From CAWDPQ01 sp963804245 (GTDB lineage Bacteria; Acidobacteriota; Vicinamibacteria; Vicinamibacterales; 2-12-FULL-66-21), in contig CAWDPQ010000009.1 in the NCBI GenBank assembly GCA_963804245.1, positions 434,001 through 498,000 of the forward strand: DNA of 64,000 bases, read 5' to 3'. The position numbers and the translations under genes are program-made. Every line of letters starts with the position of its first letter. Positions within the stretch are counted from its first letter, which is position 1. Under the pieces are notes generated by a model that was given only the letters and a program-made list of their open reading frames with translations, was not told where the DNA came from and made no database searches. Below, one piece after another: positions 54,800 to 63,995 of the stretch.

Positions 54800-54975
54800 G
54801 TTAGACTGGCGGCCGTTCGCTGGACTCACGGGGCCACCCGCTTTGGGCAGGGTGAGAGGCCAGCCTGCAACCGCCTTGTCACTTCAACGCCTCCAGCAAC
54901 AGCTCAGAAGACCGAAGCGAACCCAGCCGCTTCCAGATGGAGGAGTTTCTCCTTCAACTCGGAGCGGCTTTTTGT
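54800..54975 (+). ncRNA. structured RNA region before smc (6S-like RNA or cis leader)
   Basis: No convincing frame is seen here. A long closing stem can be drawn: CTGG (54806), CGGC (54810) and GTTCGCT (54815-54821) pair with AGCGAAC (54916-54922), GCCG (54926-54929) and CCAG (54933-54936). Inside, GGCCACCC pairs with GGGTG and GGCC near 54832-54861. A GCAGG/CCTGC pair in the same stretch competes with it. The 3' end is a terminator (54925-54973). The size (about 170 nt), long rod and open centre resemble 6S RNA, but no sequence signature proves it. A regulatory leader of smc is the other option. Confidence 0.45.
54925..54973 (+). terminator. rho-independent terminator before smc
   Basis: AGCCGCT (54925-54931) pairs with AGCGGCT (54963-54969), followed by TTTTT. 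A small inner hairpin, AGGAG-TTT-CTCCT (54941-54953), lies in its loop. The left arm is also used in the closing stem of the upstream structure, so the two folds exclude each other. Confidence 0.65.
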
Positions 54976-55002
54976 TTGTCGGACCATTGGGAAGGACTGT
55001 CC

Positions 55003-58000
55003 ATGCGCCTGCAGCGTCTCGAGATTGCCGGCTTCAAGAGCTTCCCCGATAGATCGGAGTTGACCTTCGACAGCGGCGTAACGGCCATCGTCGGGCCGAA
55101 CGGCTGTGGCAAGAGCAACGTCGTCGATGCCCTGACGTGGGTGCTCGGCGAGCAGAGCGCAAAGAGTCTGCGCGGCGATCGCATGGAGGACGTCATCTTC
55201 GGCGGCAGCGATGCGCGCAAGCCGACGGCCGCTGCGGAGGTCAGGCTCAAGCTCGCCGGTGTGGCCGCTCGTGTTCCGGGCAATGGCCACCAGATCTCCG
55301 GCGAACCGGTTGGTAACGGCAATGGCAGCCGGCACGCACCGGTTCACGCCTACGCCGTCGAAGGGCACGGCTCTTCGGTCGGGGTGCTCGAGGCCGGCAC
55401 CGCCGCCGTGACTTTGGAACGCGACGATACGCCGCTCATCGTTCGCGACGTGGAGCTGATGCGGCGGCTGTATCGGTCGGGAGAAAGCGAATACCTGATC
55501 GACGGCGCGATCTGCCGTCTGCGCGACGTCCAGGATCTGCTGATGGACGCCGGCCTGGGAATCAAGGCATACGCGGTCATCGAGCAGGGGAAGATCGGCC
55601 AGATCCTGAGCGCCAGACCCACGGATCGCCGTCAGCTGATCGAGGAAGCCGCCGGCGTAACGAAGTACAAGACGCGCCGTCGCGCTGCCGAGCTCAAGCT
55701 CGAAGCGGCTCAGCAGAATCTTACCCGTGTTGACGACATCGTCTTCGAGGTCGAGAAGCAACGCGGAACGCTGAAGCGCCAGGCAGCGAAGGCGCGGCGG
55801 TACAAGCGGCTTCGCGAGGAGCTGCGCCGATGGGAGAAGGTGCAGTTCGCCGAGCGCTACCGCCGCCTCGGGGAGGCAATCGAGTCGGCTCGCGGACGGC
55901 TCAGCGACGCCCGCCAGCGTGAAGCCGCGGCCGCGGCCCATCTCGCCGAAGTCGAATCCACTCTCGAGCGTCTTCGCCTCGAGCTGATGGAAGCTGACGG
56001 CCGCGCGACGGCATCGCGCGAAGCGGCCCACGCGCACGAGCTGGAGATCGGCCGTCTGCAGCAGCAGATCGCCCTCGAGCGACAGCAGGTCGATACGCTG
56101 GGCTCGGCCGCCTCCGAGATTGGCGCGGAAGTGACCGTGCTCGAAGAACGTCGCGAGCCGGCAAGGGCCGAGCTCAACACGCGACGCGAGTCGGCTGCCG
56201 CAGGTGCGTCACAACGGGAGGCCGCCGCCGCCGCCCTCGCTGAAGAGGAAGCTGCGTACGGCGAGCTGCAGCGCAATATCGAAGGACAGGAAGCGGACGT
56301 CGAGGCCGCGCGCAGCGAAGTATTTGCCGCGGTGAACGCGGCCACGGCGCTGCGCCATGCTTTGGAGCACGCCACGTCGGCGCGCACCCGGATCGCCGAA
56401 CAACTTGCCACGCTCGACGTCGAGAGCAACGACCTGCGGATCGAGACGGAACGCGCCGCCGAGGAGCAGGCATCCGCACTCGAGGCGCTGGAGCGGGCGC
56501 GCCAGGCGATGGAGGTTCTCTCCGTAGAGCGCGCGGCCAAGGAATCCGAGCTCGCGGGTGCACGGGCCGAGCGCGACAGCAAAGCGGCCGAGTGCCGGAT
56601 GCTCGAGAACAAGTTGGCGTCGACGACGGCCCGTCTGGCGTCCCTCGAAGAGCTCGATGCTGGCCGTGCGCATTACGGCGAAGGTGCGCGTTTGATCCTG
56701 GCGGCGGTTGACGAGCGAATCCGCCAGATGGGTTCAGTCGCGGATTGTCTGGAAGTGGATTCTCGCTACGAGCGTGCCGTCGAGGGTTGTCTGGGTGAAC
56801 TGCTTCAACATGTCGTTGTTCCCACGCATGAGGATGCGGCGGCGGGTTTGGCGCTCACCAGGGAGAACCGTGCGGGTCGCGTTGGTTTTCTCGTGATCGA
56901 AGGCGAAGTTGGCCCGTCGCCGACGGTGCACGTCGTTCCCGAAGGCATTCGGCCGCTCACTGAAGTCGTTCGCGTATCCGGCCCCGCCGCGGCTGTGATC
57001 CAGGCGGAGCTCGCTTGGGCCTGGGTTGCGGAAAACATGGAAAGCGCTCGACTGGCTGCAAGTCACCTGTCGGGACCGGTGGCAACACTCGACGGCGATG
57101 TGTTCCGCGGAGGCAACCTCGTCGAGGGAGGTCAGCGTGCGGAATCCCTCGCCATTCTTTCGACCAAGCGAGAGATCAAGGAACTGCGTGAGGTGGCGGA
57201 AGCGGAGACAGCGGAGGTCGATCGCCTGCGCCAGGCCGGTGCGGATGTCGCGATCACGATCGCGTCGATTGAGACCGCCATCGCATCCCTGCACAGCGAG
57301 TTACACCGTCAGGAGAAGGCGGCGGTCGGGTATGAGCTGCAGGTTGGCGCCGCGCGTGCGGCCGCCGAGCGCCTGGGCCACAAGCGCGAGCAGATCGCGA
57401 CAGAGCGGCGATCGGCCGAAGAGGAGCTCCGGAGCCAGGAAGCGCGGCGGGACGAAGCGCGCGAGTCCATTTCCCGGATCGAGATCGACCAGCGATCGGC
57501 CGACGGCCAGTTGAATCAGGCACAACGCCGCCTGTTCGAGTCGCGAGAGGCGATGGAGGCGCAGGGGCGTCGCACGGCTGAAGCCAAGGCCACTCACGCC
57601 GCGCTTGTCGAGCGCGCGTCGGCACTCGCCGCCGACGTGGATCGGCTCGAACAGGCCGAGAAAGAGCTCGACGCTCGCATCGCGTCGCGCCGCGACGATC
57701 TCGCGCGAACGGAGACCCGCCGCGCCGAGCTGGTCGATTCGACCAGACAAGCCGAATCCCGGCTCGATTCAGACTTGCGCCGCTTCGACGAAATGAAGGA
57801 GCAGGTCAGGGCCGCCGACGATCAGGCCCGCGATCTGCGTGCGAGTTTCGACCATCAGGAATCGGGTATTCGAGAGGCGCGCCGTTCGCTGGAGACCGTC
57901 CGCAGCGAAGCCGCCGGCCTCGACGTCGCGCGGGCAACCGCTGAAGCCGATTTGGCTCACCTCGCCTCGGCATGCGTCGACTCGGTGCAAGCCACGCTGG

Positions 58001-58803
58001 ACGAGGTTGCCGCGGAGATCGCCGAGCTCGAGCGTGAAGGGGTGCTCGCCAGTCCCGTCGCCATCGAAGAGGCGCCGGAGATGGAAGGCGAAGAAAGCGA
58101 GGAGGCCCGTGACGGTGCGGCGGAGACGGCAGCCGCGAAGCCGCCCGCGGCCGGACGTACCCTGACGCCCGACGAAATGGTCGTCGATCTGCGACAGAAG
58201 ATCGATCGGATGGGCGCGGTGAACATGATGGCCATCGATCAGTTCGATGACCTGGAATCCCGCCACCTCTTCCTGACCACTCAACGCAAGGACCTGGTCG
58301 ATTCGATTGCCGCGACCGGGGAAGCGATCCGACGGATCGACAAAACGACCAGGGAACGCTTCAAGGAGGCGTTCACCGTCATCAACCGCAACTTCGAGGG
58401 CACGTTCACGACGCTCTTCGGAGGAGGCCACGCTGGTCTCGTCCTGCTCGACGAGAGCGATCAGCTCGAAAGCGGCATCGACATCATCGCCCAGCCCCCA
58501 GGCAAGCGGCTGCAGAGCGTTCAGCTCCTGTCCGGCGGCGAGAAGGCGCTGACCGCAATGGCGCTGATGTTTGCCATCTTCAAATACCGGCCCAGCCCCT
58601 TCTGCCTGCTCGACGAAATCGACGCGCCGCTCGACGACGCGAACATCGGCCGGTTCGTCGAGATGCTGCAGGGCATGCAGGATCAGACGCAGTTCATCCT
58701 CATCACGCACAACCGCAAGACGATGGAGATCGCCGATCGCCTCTATGGCGTGACCATGGAGGAACCAGGCGTCTCGAAGCTGATTTCTGTACAGTTGAAC
58801 TGA
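55003..58803 (+). CDS. smc: chromosome partition protein SMC
   Basis: 1266 aa from ATG 55003 (AAGGA 7 nt upstream). An in-frame extension to 54937 runs through the terminator and is rejected. Walker A GPNGCGKSNVVDALTWVLGE (about 32), then long coiled coils either side of a hinge (about 565-720; ADCLEVDSRYERAVEGCLGE). A second head carries the signature QLLSGGEKALTAMALMFAIF (about 1174) and Walker B FCLLDEIDAPLDDANIGRFV. TTRERFKEAFTVINRNFEGT is also SMC-typical. A head insert of about 55 residues (VAARVPGNGHQISGEPVGNG onward) lies between Walker A and the first coil. It compacts and segregates the chromosome with ScpAB, which are not here. Confidence 0.95.
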   Translation: MRLQRLEIAGFKSFPDRSELTFDSGVTAIVGPNGCGKSNVVDALTWVLGEQSAKSLRGDRMEDVIFGGSDARKPTAAAEVRLKLAGVAARVPGNGHQISGEPVGNGNGSRHAPVHAYAVEGHGSSVGVLEAGTAAVTLERDDTPLIVRDVELMRRLYRSGESEYLIDGAICRLRDVQDLLMDAGLGIKAYAVIEQGKIGQILSARPTDRRQLIEEAAGVTKYKTRRRAAELKLEAAQQNLTRVDDIVFEVEKQRGTLKRQAAKARRYKRLREELRRWEKVQFAERYRRLGEAIESARGRLSDARQREAAAAAHLAEVESTLERLRLELMEADGRATASREAAHAHELEIGRLQQQIALERQQVDTLGSAASEIGAEVTVLEERREPARAELNTRRESAAAGASQREAAAAALAEEEAAYGELQRNIEGQEADVEAARSEVFAAVNAATALRHALEHATSARTRIAEQLATLDVESNDLRIETERAAEEQASALEALERARQAMEVLSVERAAKESELAGARAERDSKAAECRMLENKLASTTARLASLEELDAGRAHYGEGARLILAAVDERIRQMGSVADCLEVDSRYERAVEGCLGELLQHVVVPTHEDAAAGLALTRENRAGRVGFLVIEGEVGPSPTVHVVPEGIRPLTEVVRVSGPAAAVIQAELAWAWVAENMESARLAASHLSGPVATLDGDVFRGGNLVEGGQRAESLAILSTKREIKELREVAEAETAEVDRLRQAGADVAITIASIETAIASLHSELHRQEKAAVGYELQVGAARAAAERLGHKREQIATERRSAEEELRSQEARRDEARESISRIEIDQRSADGQLNQAQRRLFESREAMEAQGRRTAEAKATHAALVERASALAADVDRLEQAEKELDARIASRRDDLARTETRRAELVDSTRQAESRLDSDLRRFDEMKEQVRAADDQARDLRASFDHQESGIREARRSLETVRSEAAGLDVARATAEADLAHLASACVDSVQATLDEVAAEIAELEREGVLASPVAIEEAPEMEGEESEEARDGAAETAAAKPPAAGRTLTPDEMVVDLRQKIDRMGAVNMMAIDQFDDLESRHLFLTTQRKDLVDSIAATGEAIRRIDKTTRERFKEAFTVINRNFEGTFTTLFGGGHAGLVLLDESDQLESGIDIIAQPPGKRLQSVQLLSGGEKALTAMALMFAIFKYRPSPFCLLDEIDAPLDDANIGRFVEMLQGMQDQTQFILITHNRKTMEIADRLYGVTMEEPGVSKLISVQLN

Positions 58804-58901
58804 GTCAACGGGTCAACTCTCGGCACTCGCCTCACCGCCAACTCGCCCGACTCGCGTTCTCGACTTGGGCGGTGGGAATTGGCCCCGAGAGTTGTCATCT
58901 T

Positions 58902-60068
58902 GTGAACACTGATAAAGCAGTCAGGTATCACCGGCTGAAGCGGCGCGCCGGCGTCGGTGCGACGTTGCTCAGCGCGGTGATGCTGGTCGCGCTGCTTTTG
59001 ACGGGCGGGTCGATCTGGTTGCGGAACCTGGCGGCCGCGGTGACGATCGCGTCGCCGGACACGCAATCGACTCCCGCGGCAATTGCCCTCTACGTGCTCC
59101 TGCTGTGTGCGCTGTGGCAGGTGCTGACTCTTCCTGTCGCGTACTACAGCGGGGTAGTGCTCGAAGGGCGATACGGCTTGACCCTTCAGACCACGCAAGG
59201 TTGGCTGCGCGATCAGTTGAAGGGTGTCATCGTGTTCGTCGCTCTGTCGATCGCCGCGGCGGAGTTCTTGTACTTCACGATTCGACGGTGGCCGGATCAG
59301 TGGTGGTTGATAGCGTCGGTCGGATTCGGATGCGCCGTGCTATTGCTGGCCCGTCTGGCGCCGGTCGTGATCCTTCCCCTGTTTTACCGCTTCAAACCGC
59401 TCGACAGGCCACAGTTGCAGGAACGGCTGCGAACTCTTGCCGCGCGCGCAGGTCTGCCGGCGCTGGGCGTGTATGAATGGGGGCTCGGCGAGAAGACGCG
59501 ACGCGCCAACGCCGCGCTCGTAGGCGTCGGCGGAACACGCCGCATCCTCCTGTCGGACACCCTCATCACCGATTATTCGGATGATGAAATCGAAGTCGTG
59601 CTCGCGCACGAGCTCGCCCACCATGCCCATCACGACGTGCTCACGGCAGTGGCGGCGCAGACCACCCTGCTGCTGCTCGGCCTCGCGGCTGCGGCATGGA
59701 CGATCGAACTGGCTGCTTATGTGCGGCCGTGGGTCCAGGCTGCGGGCGCGGCCGACGTCGCTGGCCTGCCGCTCGTTCTCCTCGCGACCGGCGCGGTGTA
59801 CGTGATGGCAGCACCGCTCGTCAACGCCTTGTCACGAAGACACGAGCGAAGAGCCGACGCCTATGCGCTGCGGCTCACCGCGCGCCCCACCGCATTCATC
59901 TCCGCGATGCGCAGGCTGGGCGCACAGAACCTGGCGGAGCCGCAGCCGTCGCGAACGGTGCAATGGTTGTTTCACTCGCATCCGCCAATCGAAGAGCGGA
60001 TCGAACATGCGCAGCAGTTCGATCGTGATGGTGGGTTTGAAGCCGAAGACAGAGGCCATGAGAGGTGA
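58902..60068 (+). CDS. M48-family zinc metalloprotease (Ste24/CAAX-protease-like)
   Basis: 388 aa from GTG 58902; GTG 58872 is an alternative and neither has a strong ribosome site. Membrane helices at about 15-40, 65-85, 110-135 and 145-165, with YYSGVVLEGRYGLTLQTTQG as the Ste24-type loop. The catalytic zinc motif is VVLAHELAHHAHHDVLTAVA (about 233-252), with the third ligand in SRRHERRADAYALRL. NAALVGVGGTRRILLSDTLI is the conserved strand before it. It probably degrades membrane proteins or processes peptides at the inner membrane. True CAAX processing is unlikely in bacteria. Confidence 0.87.
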   Translation: MNTDKAVRYHRLKRRAGVGATLLSAVMLVALLLTGGSIWLRNLAAAVTIASPDTQSTPAAIALYVLLLCALWQVLTLPVAYYSGVVLEGRYGLTLQTTQGWLRDQLKGVIVFVALSIAAAEFLYFTIRRWPDQWWLIASVGFGCAVLLLARLAPVVILPLFYRFKPLDRPQLQERLRTLAARAGLPALGVYEWGLGEKTRRANAALVGVGGTRRILLSDTLITDYSDDEIEVVLAHELAHHAHHDVLTAVAAQTTLLLLGLAAAAWTIELAAYVRPWVQAAGAADVAGLPLVLLATGAVYVMAAPLVNALSRRHERRADAYALRLTARPTAFISAMRRLGAQNLAEPQPSRTVQWLFHSHPPIEERIEHAQQFDRDGGFEAEDRGHER

Positions 60069-60075
60069 ACACGTG

Positions 60076-60135
60076 AACAGGAGATCAGGAGAACTTATCT
60101 CAAAACAAGAACTCCTGATCTTCTGATCTCCTGTT
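60076..60135. repeat. inverted repeat of AGGAGATCAG units
   Basis: AACAGGAGATCAG (60076-60088) pairs perfectly with CTGATCTCCTGTT (60123-60135). An inner GATCAGGAG/CTCCTGATC pair and a further CTCCTGATCTCC copy follow at 60140. It sits between convergent genes and could act as a bidirectional terminator, though no T run is present. Confidence 0.6.
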
Positions 60136-60158
60136 GAAACTCCTGATCTCCAAAAGGG

Positions 60159-62296
60159 TCACCGCGGCATCGCCGATGGCGGGCCGAGCAGCTGACGCGC
60201 CTCGCGCACCCACTGCAGCGTCAGGACCGCGGTCCCGAGCCGAAGCATTGGAGCTCCGCTGCCAGAGCAGACGGCCGGACCGGTCGGTACCGACAGGCGT
60301 GGAGTCCGTGAGTCGTTTGACCAGAACAGGGCTGCTGACGTTCGAACCGTCGGCCGAAACGGTAGGCGCGCATCAATCGATCGCCGGATTGGAAGAACAA
60401 TTCCCGTCCGTCCGCCGACCAGAACGGGTGCGTGCCGCCGTCGGTCGATACGGCTATCCGCCGCTCGTTCGACCGCTGCACGAGCACTTCCCAGCGGCCG
60501 GCTTCATTGGATTGATAGGCGAGGAGATCGCCCTGCGGAGAAAAGACCGCGCCCGTCTCGTCGAACGGTGTGCGAACGAGCGGCTGTGCGGGGCCGCCTT
60601 TGAGTGGCAGCGCCCACACGTCCAGGCCCGTTGCCCCGTCGCCGGAAACGAAAGCGAGGCGCGAGCCATCCGGTGATACCGACGACGGCCATGCGTGCGC
60701 GGCGCTACCGTAGAGACGTCGTGCCGGCTGCGCTGAGTCCGTATCCTTCTCGTAGATCGCAAACGGTGCCGCCGTCGCTCGACGCGAAGAAAATCTTCGT
60801 AGCGTCCGGACTCCAGACCGGCGAGACATTGAGTCGCTCGTGCGTCAATCGCGACGAGGTTCCCCGTTCCAAATCGACGATCCAGATCTCCGGTCGCGCC
60901 GAATTCGCCCGCTCGACACCGGCGATGCGCCTGCCGTCCGCCGCAAGCGATACGCCTTCCAGCTCGCGCACGGTGGCGGTTCCTTCGCTCGGGCCGGGGT
61001 CAGCTTTCGGCGACCAGATGAAGGAGGGTCTTCCCGGGGGCGGGGCGACGCCCACCGCGATTAACGCTCCTGCGGGTGAGGTCGCGAACTGGGCAGCACC
61101 CGCGGACGTCGCGACGCTGTCCAGGGCGACCTGCGGTGCCCCGCTGACCGCAACGCGGCGTGCATCGAACGCCACAGCCTGCAGCTCCGAACCTCTCGCG
61201 CACACGAGGACATCGTCTGCCGCCGCCGCGCAATTCCCAACGCCCGTGAGCAGGATCGTCCACGGATTCTGACGCGCGTCCAGCCGCAGTGCACCAAGGC
61301 GCCCCGCGCTGTCCGGGCCGGGAATAGCTGTGATGCTGAAGAGGAGTAGGTTAGTGGAGGCTTGATGTGCCGGCCAGACATGCCGGACTTCACCACTCTC
61401 CGCCCGCGGCGCGGTGAGGGTTCGTGCCTCGCCGCCCGAATCGCTGATGACTTTCAGTCCCCGAGCCGCCCCCGCAAAAATGATCTCGTTGTTCGGCGTC
61501 CACACCGCCCCCAGAGGATCGGAGGCATCGGCGAGATTCACCGGTGCACCGCCGGTCAGGGCAATCTTCTTCAGTCGACCGGCGGCGAAGAAGCCGACCG
61601 AACGTCCGTCCGGCGAGAAGAACGGCGCGGCGGCGCCGTCCGTACCCGCGATGGGCTCGGCGCCGAGTCGAGCCAGGTCGCGCAGGTAGAGCCGGCACCC
61701 CACCTGGTCGCATGCCGACCAAACCACGCGGGCGGCATCCGGCGAGATGGCCAGGGCCCGCGCGCGTTGATCGAACCAGGTGTCGGGCGCGGGAGCGATG
61801 GCAAAGCGAGCAACGGGCTCGAAGGCGTCGCGAGTCGTCACGGCCTGCCTGACGGCGAGACCGGCGAGAATCGCGCAAATGACCGCGACACTCCACGGCA
61901 CCAGCTGACCGCCGATGGATGGAGAAACGGGGACAGTCCCACCGGAAAAGGGGACTGTCCCCTTTTCCCGGGATCGGGCCGTTCGACGACCGGCGCTACC
62001 CAGCGATATCCGCGCCGGTGGAGCGTCTGGATGTAGGAGGGCGCCTGCGGGTCGTCGCCCAGGGTCTGCCTCAGGACACTGACCGCCTCGGCGAGCGACG
62101 TATCCGTGACGAAAGCATCCTTCCAGACGCTGTCCATCAGCTCCTGGCGGAGCACAACATCGCCGGGGCGGCGCAACAGAACCTCGAGCACTCCCGTCAC
62201 GCGCGGCGGCAAGGGGAGCTCAGACCCATCCTTTTTCAGCATCCTGCTGGCGGGGTCGAATACGAATGGCCCGAAGGCTATTGCTGGCGTCGGCAT
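60159..62296 (-). pseudogene. winged-helix (CadC-type) WD40/TolB-like protein, broken by frameshifts
   Basis: The 5' part (ATG 62296) encodes an OmpR/CadC-type DNA-binding domain: FGPFVFDPASRMLKKDGSEL, RPGDVVLRQELMDSVWKDAF, SLAEAVSVLRQTLGDDPQAP and YIQTLHRRGYRWVAPV. A second frame (from about 61901) holds a membrane helix (VAVICAILAGLAV) and beta-propeller repeats (APFFSPDGRSVGFFAAGRLK; WTPNNEIIFAGAARGLKVIS). A third frame from about 60790 continues the propeller (SSVSPDGSRLAFVSGDGATG; HPFWSADGRELFFQSGDRLM). At least two shifts, probably three, are needed, one beside a palindromic insert at 61946-61966. The family is abundant in Acidobacteriota; here it appears inactive. Confidence 0.75.
61929..61966. 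repeat. GGGGACNGTCCCC palindromic element inside the pseudogene
   Basis: Arms AAAAGGGGAC and GTCCCCTTTT form a perfect palindrome around one T (61946-61966). A partial copy, GGGGACAGTCCC, lies just before it at 61929-61940. The element falls in the linker between the DNA-binding and membrane parts of the pseudogene. Confidence 0.75.
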
Positions 62297-62305
62297 GAAA
62301 ATCCG

Positions 62306-62353
62306 GACTCGGGAGCTCGGGAGCTCGGGACTCGGGAGCTCGGGAGCTCGGGC
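62306..62353. repeat. GGGAGCTC tandem repeat
   Basis: About five copies of GGGAGCTC/GGGACTC units occupy the region upstream of the pseudogene start codon. The spacer down to 62488 holds no gene or other signal that I can see. Confidence 0.75.
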
Positions 62354-62488
62354 GATCTTAATTCTTACTCGAACCCCCGAAACTCCTGCGCCCCGCGCCC
62401 ACCCGTCCCGCTCTTAAGGAGAAGTTAAGCCGAGATGGGGCTGTCTTGGCCCGCTCGGGCGCTCGCGCGGAGCCGGTGTTGCGTTTTG

Positions 62489-62860
62489 CTAATGATTATT
62501 GGAGGCGCCGCCCGGATTTGAGCCGGGGATGGTTTTGTCCCGCGGCGCTTCAGCGGGATGGTCATGGTCGCCATCGGCTGTACAAACTCGTAGCGCCGAC
62601 ACGTGCTCGCCCAGAAACTCGATCACCAGAACCCAATTCCCAGCACCAAACTTCAACGGAGCCGCACCAGACCATCTTTCGCTATTAGCTCGGTGAAACT
62701 GGAGATGCGGATACTTGCCGGAGTTCATGACTTGCTGGACCTGCTGCTTCGTCATCCCGGGTTGCAGGTTCTCGTAGAGCGCCAGAACCTCACCTCTGTA
62801 TCGCCCGCGATGGAGAAATGGATCGACGATGGGGTCCCAGAGAATAGCAGCGGAGCCCAC
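62489..62860 (-). CDS. hypothetical protein with BamE/SmpA-like motif
   Basis: 123 aa. YENLQPGMTKQQVQQVMNSG resembles the helix-turn entry of SmpA/OmlA-fold proteins (LxxGMTkxqV), followed by GAGNWVLVIEFLGEHVSALR, a beta-hairpin. The N-terminus lacks a signal peptide, so it may be truncated or start elsewhere. The C-terminal 15 or so residues (IPGSNPGGASNNH) are translated from a tRNA 3' fragment and are not real family sequence. The original stop was probably replaced when the tRNA fragment arrived. Confidence 0.5.
   Translation of the reverse strand: MGSAAILWDPIVDPFLHRGRYRGEVLALYENLQPGMTKQQVQQVMNSGKYPHLQFHRANSERWSGAAPLKFGAGNWVLVIEFLGEHVSALRVCTADGDHDHPAEAPRDKTIPGSNPGGASNNH
62500..62532 (-). 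other. 3' fragment of a tRNA gene (possible att site)
   Basis: On the minus strand CCCGG-CTCAAAT-CCGGG (62511-62527) is a T-arm, then CGGCGCC, a T discriminator and CCA (ending at 62500). The 5' half (D-arm, anticodon arm) is absent upstream. Such 3' tRNA ends are the usual crossover sites of tyrosine integrases, so this may mark an element boundary. Confidence 0.6.
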
Positions 62861-62901
62861 GATCAGTCAGTGGGACCGACTGGCGAGCGTTTTCGGACGC
62901 T

Positions 62902-63222
62902 GTGGTGCGGGTGCGGATCGATTCGCTCGTCAGCTTCGATACGCCCGGCCTAGAGTCCTATACTCACATTTCGACCGCTTACGAAGCCAACGTGGTCGAG
63001 GTGCTGAAGGCGCATCCGCGATTGGTCGGTGCCGGCGCGAGCCAGCCACTCTCCGGGCCCGGCGGCAGCATCCAGCGGGCGGACGGATCGACGGACACCA
63101 CGGTGGGGAATCTCATGGTCCGCCTTCCCATCGGCACTGAGTGGGTGTTGTTTCTTTGCTGGAGCGGCCAGCACCTGCAGCCCATCGAGCTGACCCAACG
63201 CGGCATTCATCTGTTCAGGTAA
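62902..63222 (+). CDS. hypothetical protein, probably 5'-truncated
   Basis: 106 aa from GTG 62902. The frame is open back to 62848 and the sequence there (TDWRAFSDAVVRVRIDSLVS) still looks like protein, so the true N-terminus seems lost. Motifs: FDTPGLESYTHISTAYEANV, SGPGGSIQRADGSTDTTVGN and GTEWVLFLCWSGQHLQP. It looks like the C-terminal part of a secreted beta-rich protein. I do not recognise the function. It overlaps the next convergent gene by 16 nt. Confidence 0.5.
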   Translation: MVRVRIDSLVSFDTPGLESYTHISTAYEANVVEVLKAHPRLVGAGASQPLSGPGGSIQRADGSTDTTVGNLMVRLPIGTEWVLFLCWSGQHLQPIELTQRGIHLFR

Positions 63223-63995
63223 CCATCAATAATTGCCTGCTTGCTTGGATCCTTGCGCCGAATTTCTTCCAGTCTCCTCCTTCCTTCATCCGTGCAAGTC
63301 AACAAACCCATCCCAATGAACATGATTTCTTCATCACCACTCTGCGCCAGTCTCTCCAGGTCCGGCACATCTTCCACCCATCTTTCAACTTTCTCTCGTT
63401 GGGCGATGTGGATTCCTGACAGCCAGTCAGAAATGTTGTTTGCTACACCAGGATTACTCAGGACCGCTTCATACACGGTTCGCCTGCCATCTCGACCCAT
63501 GCCCATTAGTTCTCGTGCCGCCATTATTGCCTTGCCTCTATCACTGCTGAGCAATTTCGTTCTCATCGATGCGATTTCCTGGCTCGAAGGCGGGACTTTC
63601 GGGCTCAGGCGATAACGGCCGTTCCAGGACAACGGATCCAGTCTCTTGGCGTCGGTATTGGGACGGGCAAGGTTTACAGTCATTCTGTTCTGAGAGATAA
63701 CGATGCTGCCGCTGTACTTGTAAGAGCCTCGCTCGACTCGGATCTCACTCCCGTCGATCGTCCCGTCGATTCGCGGGATTTCAATTTCGTACGTCTCTTC
63801 AGAGGTTTTTCCAAGGATTGCCGAGACGGGATCGTGCGCCAGGAGATATCTCTTCCCTTTCAATTCAACCAGGTAGCCCGAACCGTGCTTTGAGAAATAG
63901 GCTTGTTCGTAGTTCTTCGCGCCTGAACAAGAGGTGGTTGACGCCACTGAGAGTGCAACGACGGCAATGCGAACTAAAGATGGCCTATTCCTCAC
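63207..63995 (-). CDS. hypothetical lipoprotein
   Basis: 262 aa from GTG 63995, close to the window edge. A signal peptide (VRIAVVALSVASTTSCSG) ends in a lipobox-like Cys at about 23. A beta-rich part (KGKRYLLAHDPVSAILGKTS; EIEIPRIDGTIDGSEIRVER) is followed by a helical HEAT-like part (KAIMAARELMGMGRDGRRTV; ERLAQSGDEEIMFIGMGLLT). Base composition is clearly more AT-rich than in the rest of the window, which suggests horizontal acquisition. No function recognised. Confidence 0.65.
   Translation of the reverse strand: MRNRPSLVRIAVVALSVASTTSCSGAKNYEQAYFSKHGSGYLVELKGKRYLLAHDPVSAILGKTSEETYEIEIPRIDGTIDGSEIRVERGSYKYSGSIVISQNRMTVNLARPNTDAKRLDPLSWNGRYRLSPKVPPSSQEIASMRTKLLSSDRGKAIMAARELMGMGRDGRRTVYEAVLSNPGVANNISDWLSGIHIAQREKVERWVEDVPDLERLAQSGDEEIMFIGMGLLTCTDEGRRRLEEIRRKDPSKQAIIDGYLNR

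Noticed and set aside
54937..55002. Upstream start for SMC at 54937
   Set aside because: It would add 22 residues encoded by the terminator. The ATG at 55003 has AAGGA and begins with the usual MRLQRLEIAGFKSF.
58815..58893. Terminator after smc from AACTCTCGG/CCGAGAGTT
   Set aside because: The 9-nt arms are about 60 nt apart and no T run follows. It is too weak to call.
62500..62572. Complete tRNA gene
   Set aside because: About 73 nt can be framed, but there is no D-arm or anticodon arm and the acceptor 5' strand pairs poorly. Only the 3' part is tRNA-like.
62829..63140. Plus-strand ORF overlapping the hypothetical gene at 62902
   Set aside because: Its translation lacks protein-like character, while the neighbouring frame from 62902 shows coherent motifs.
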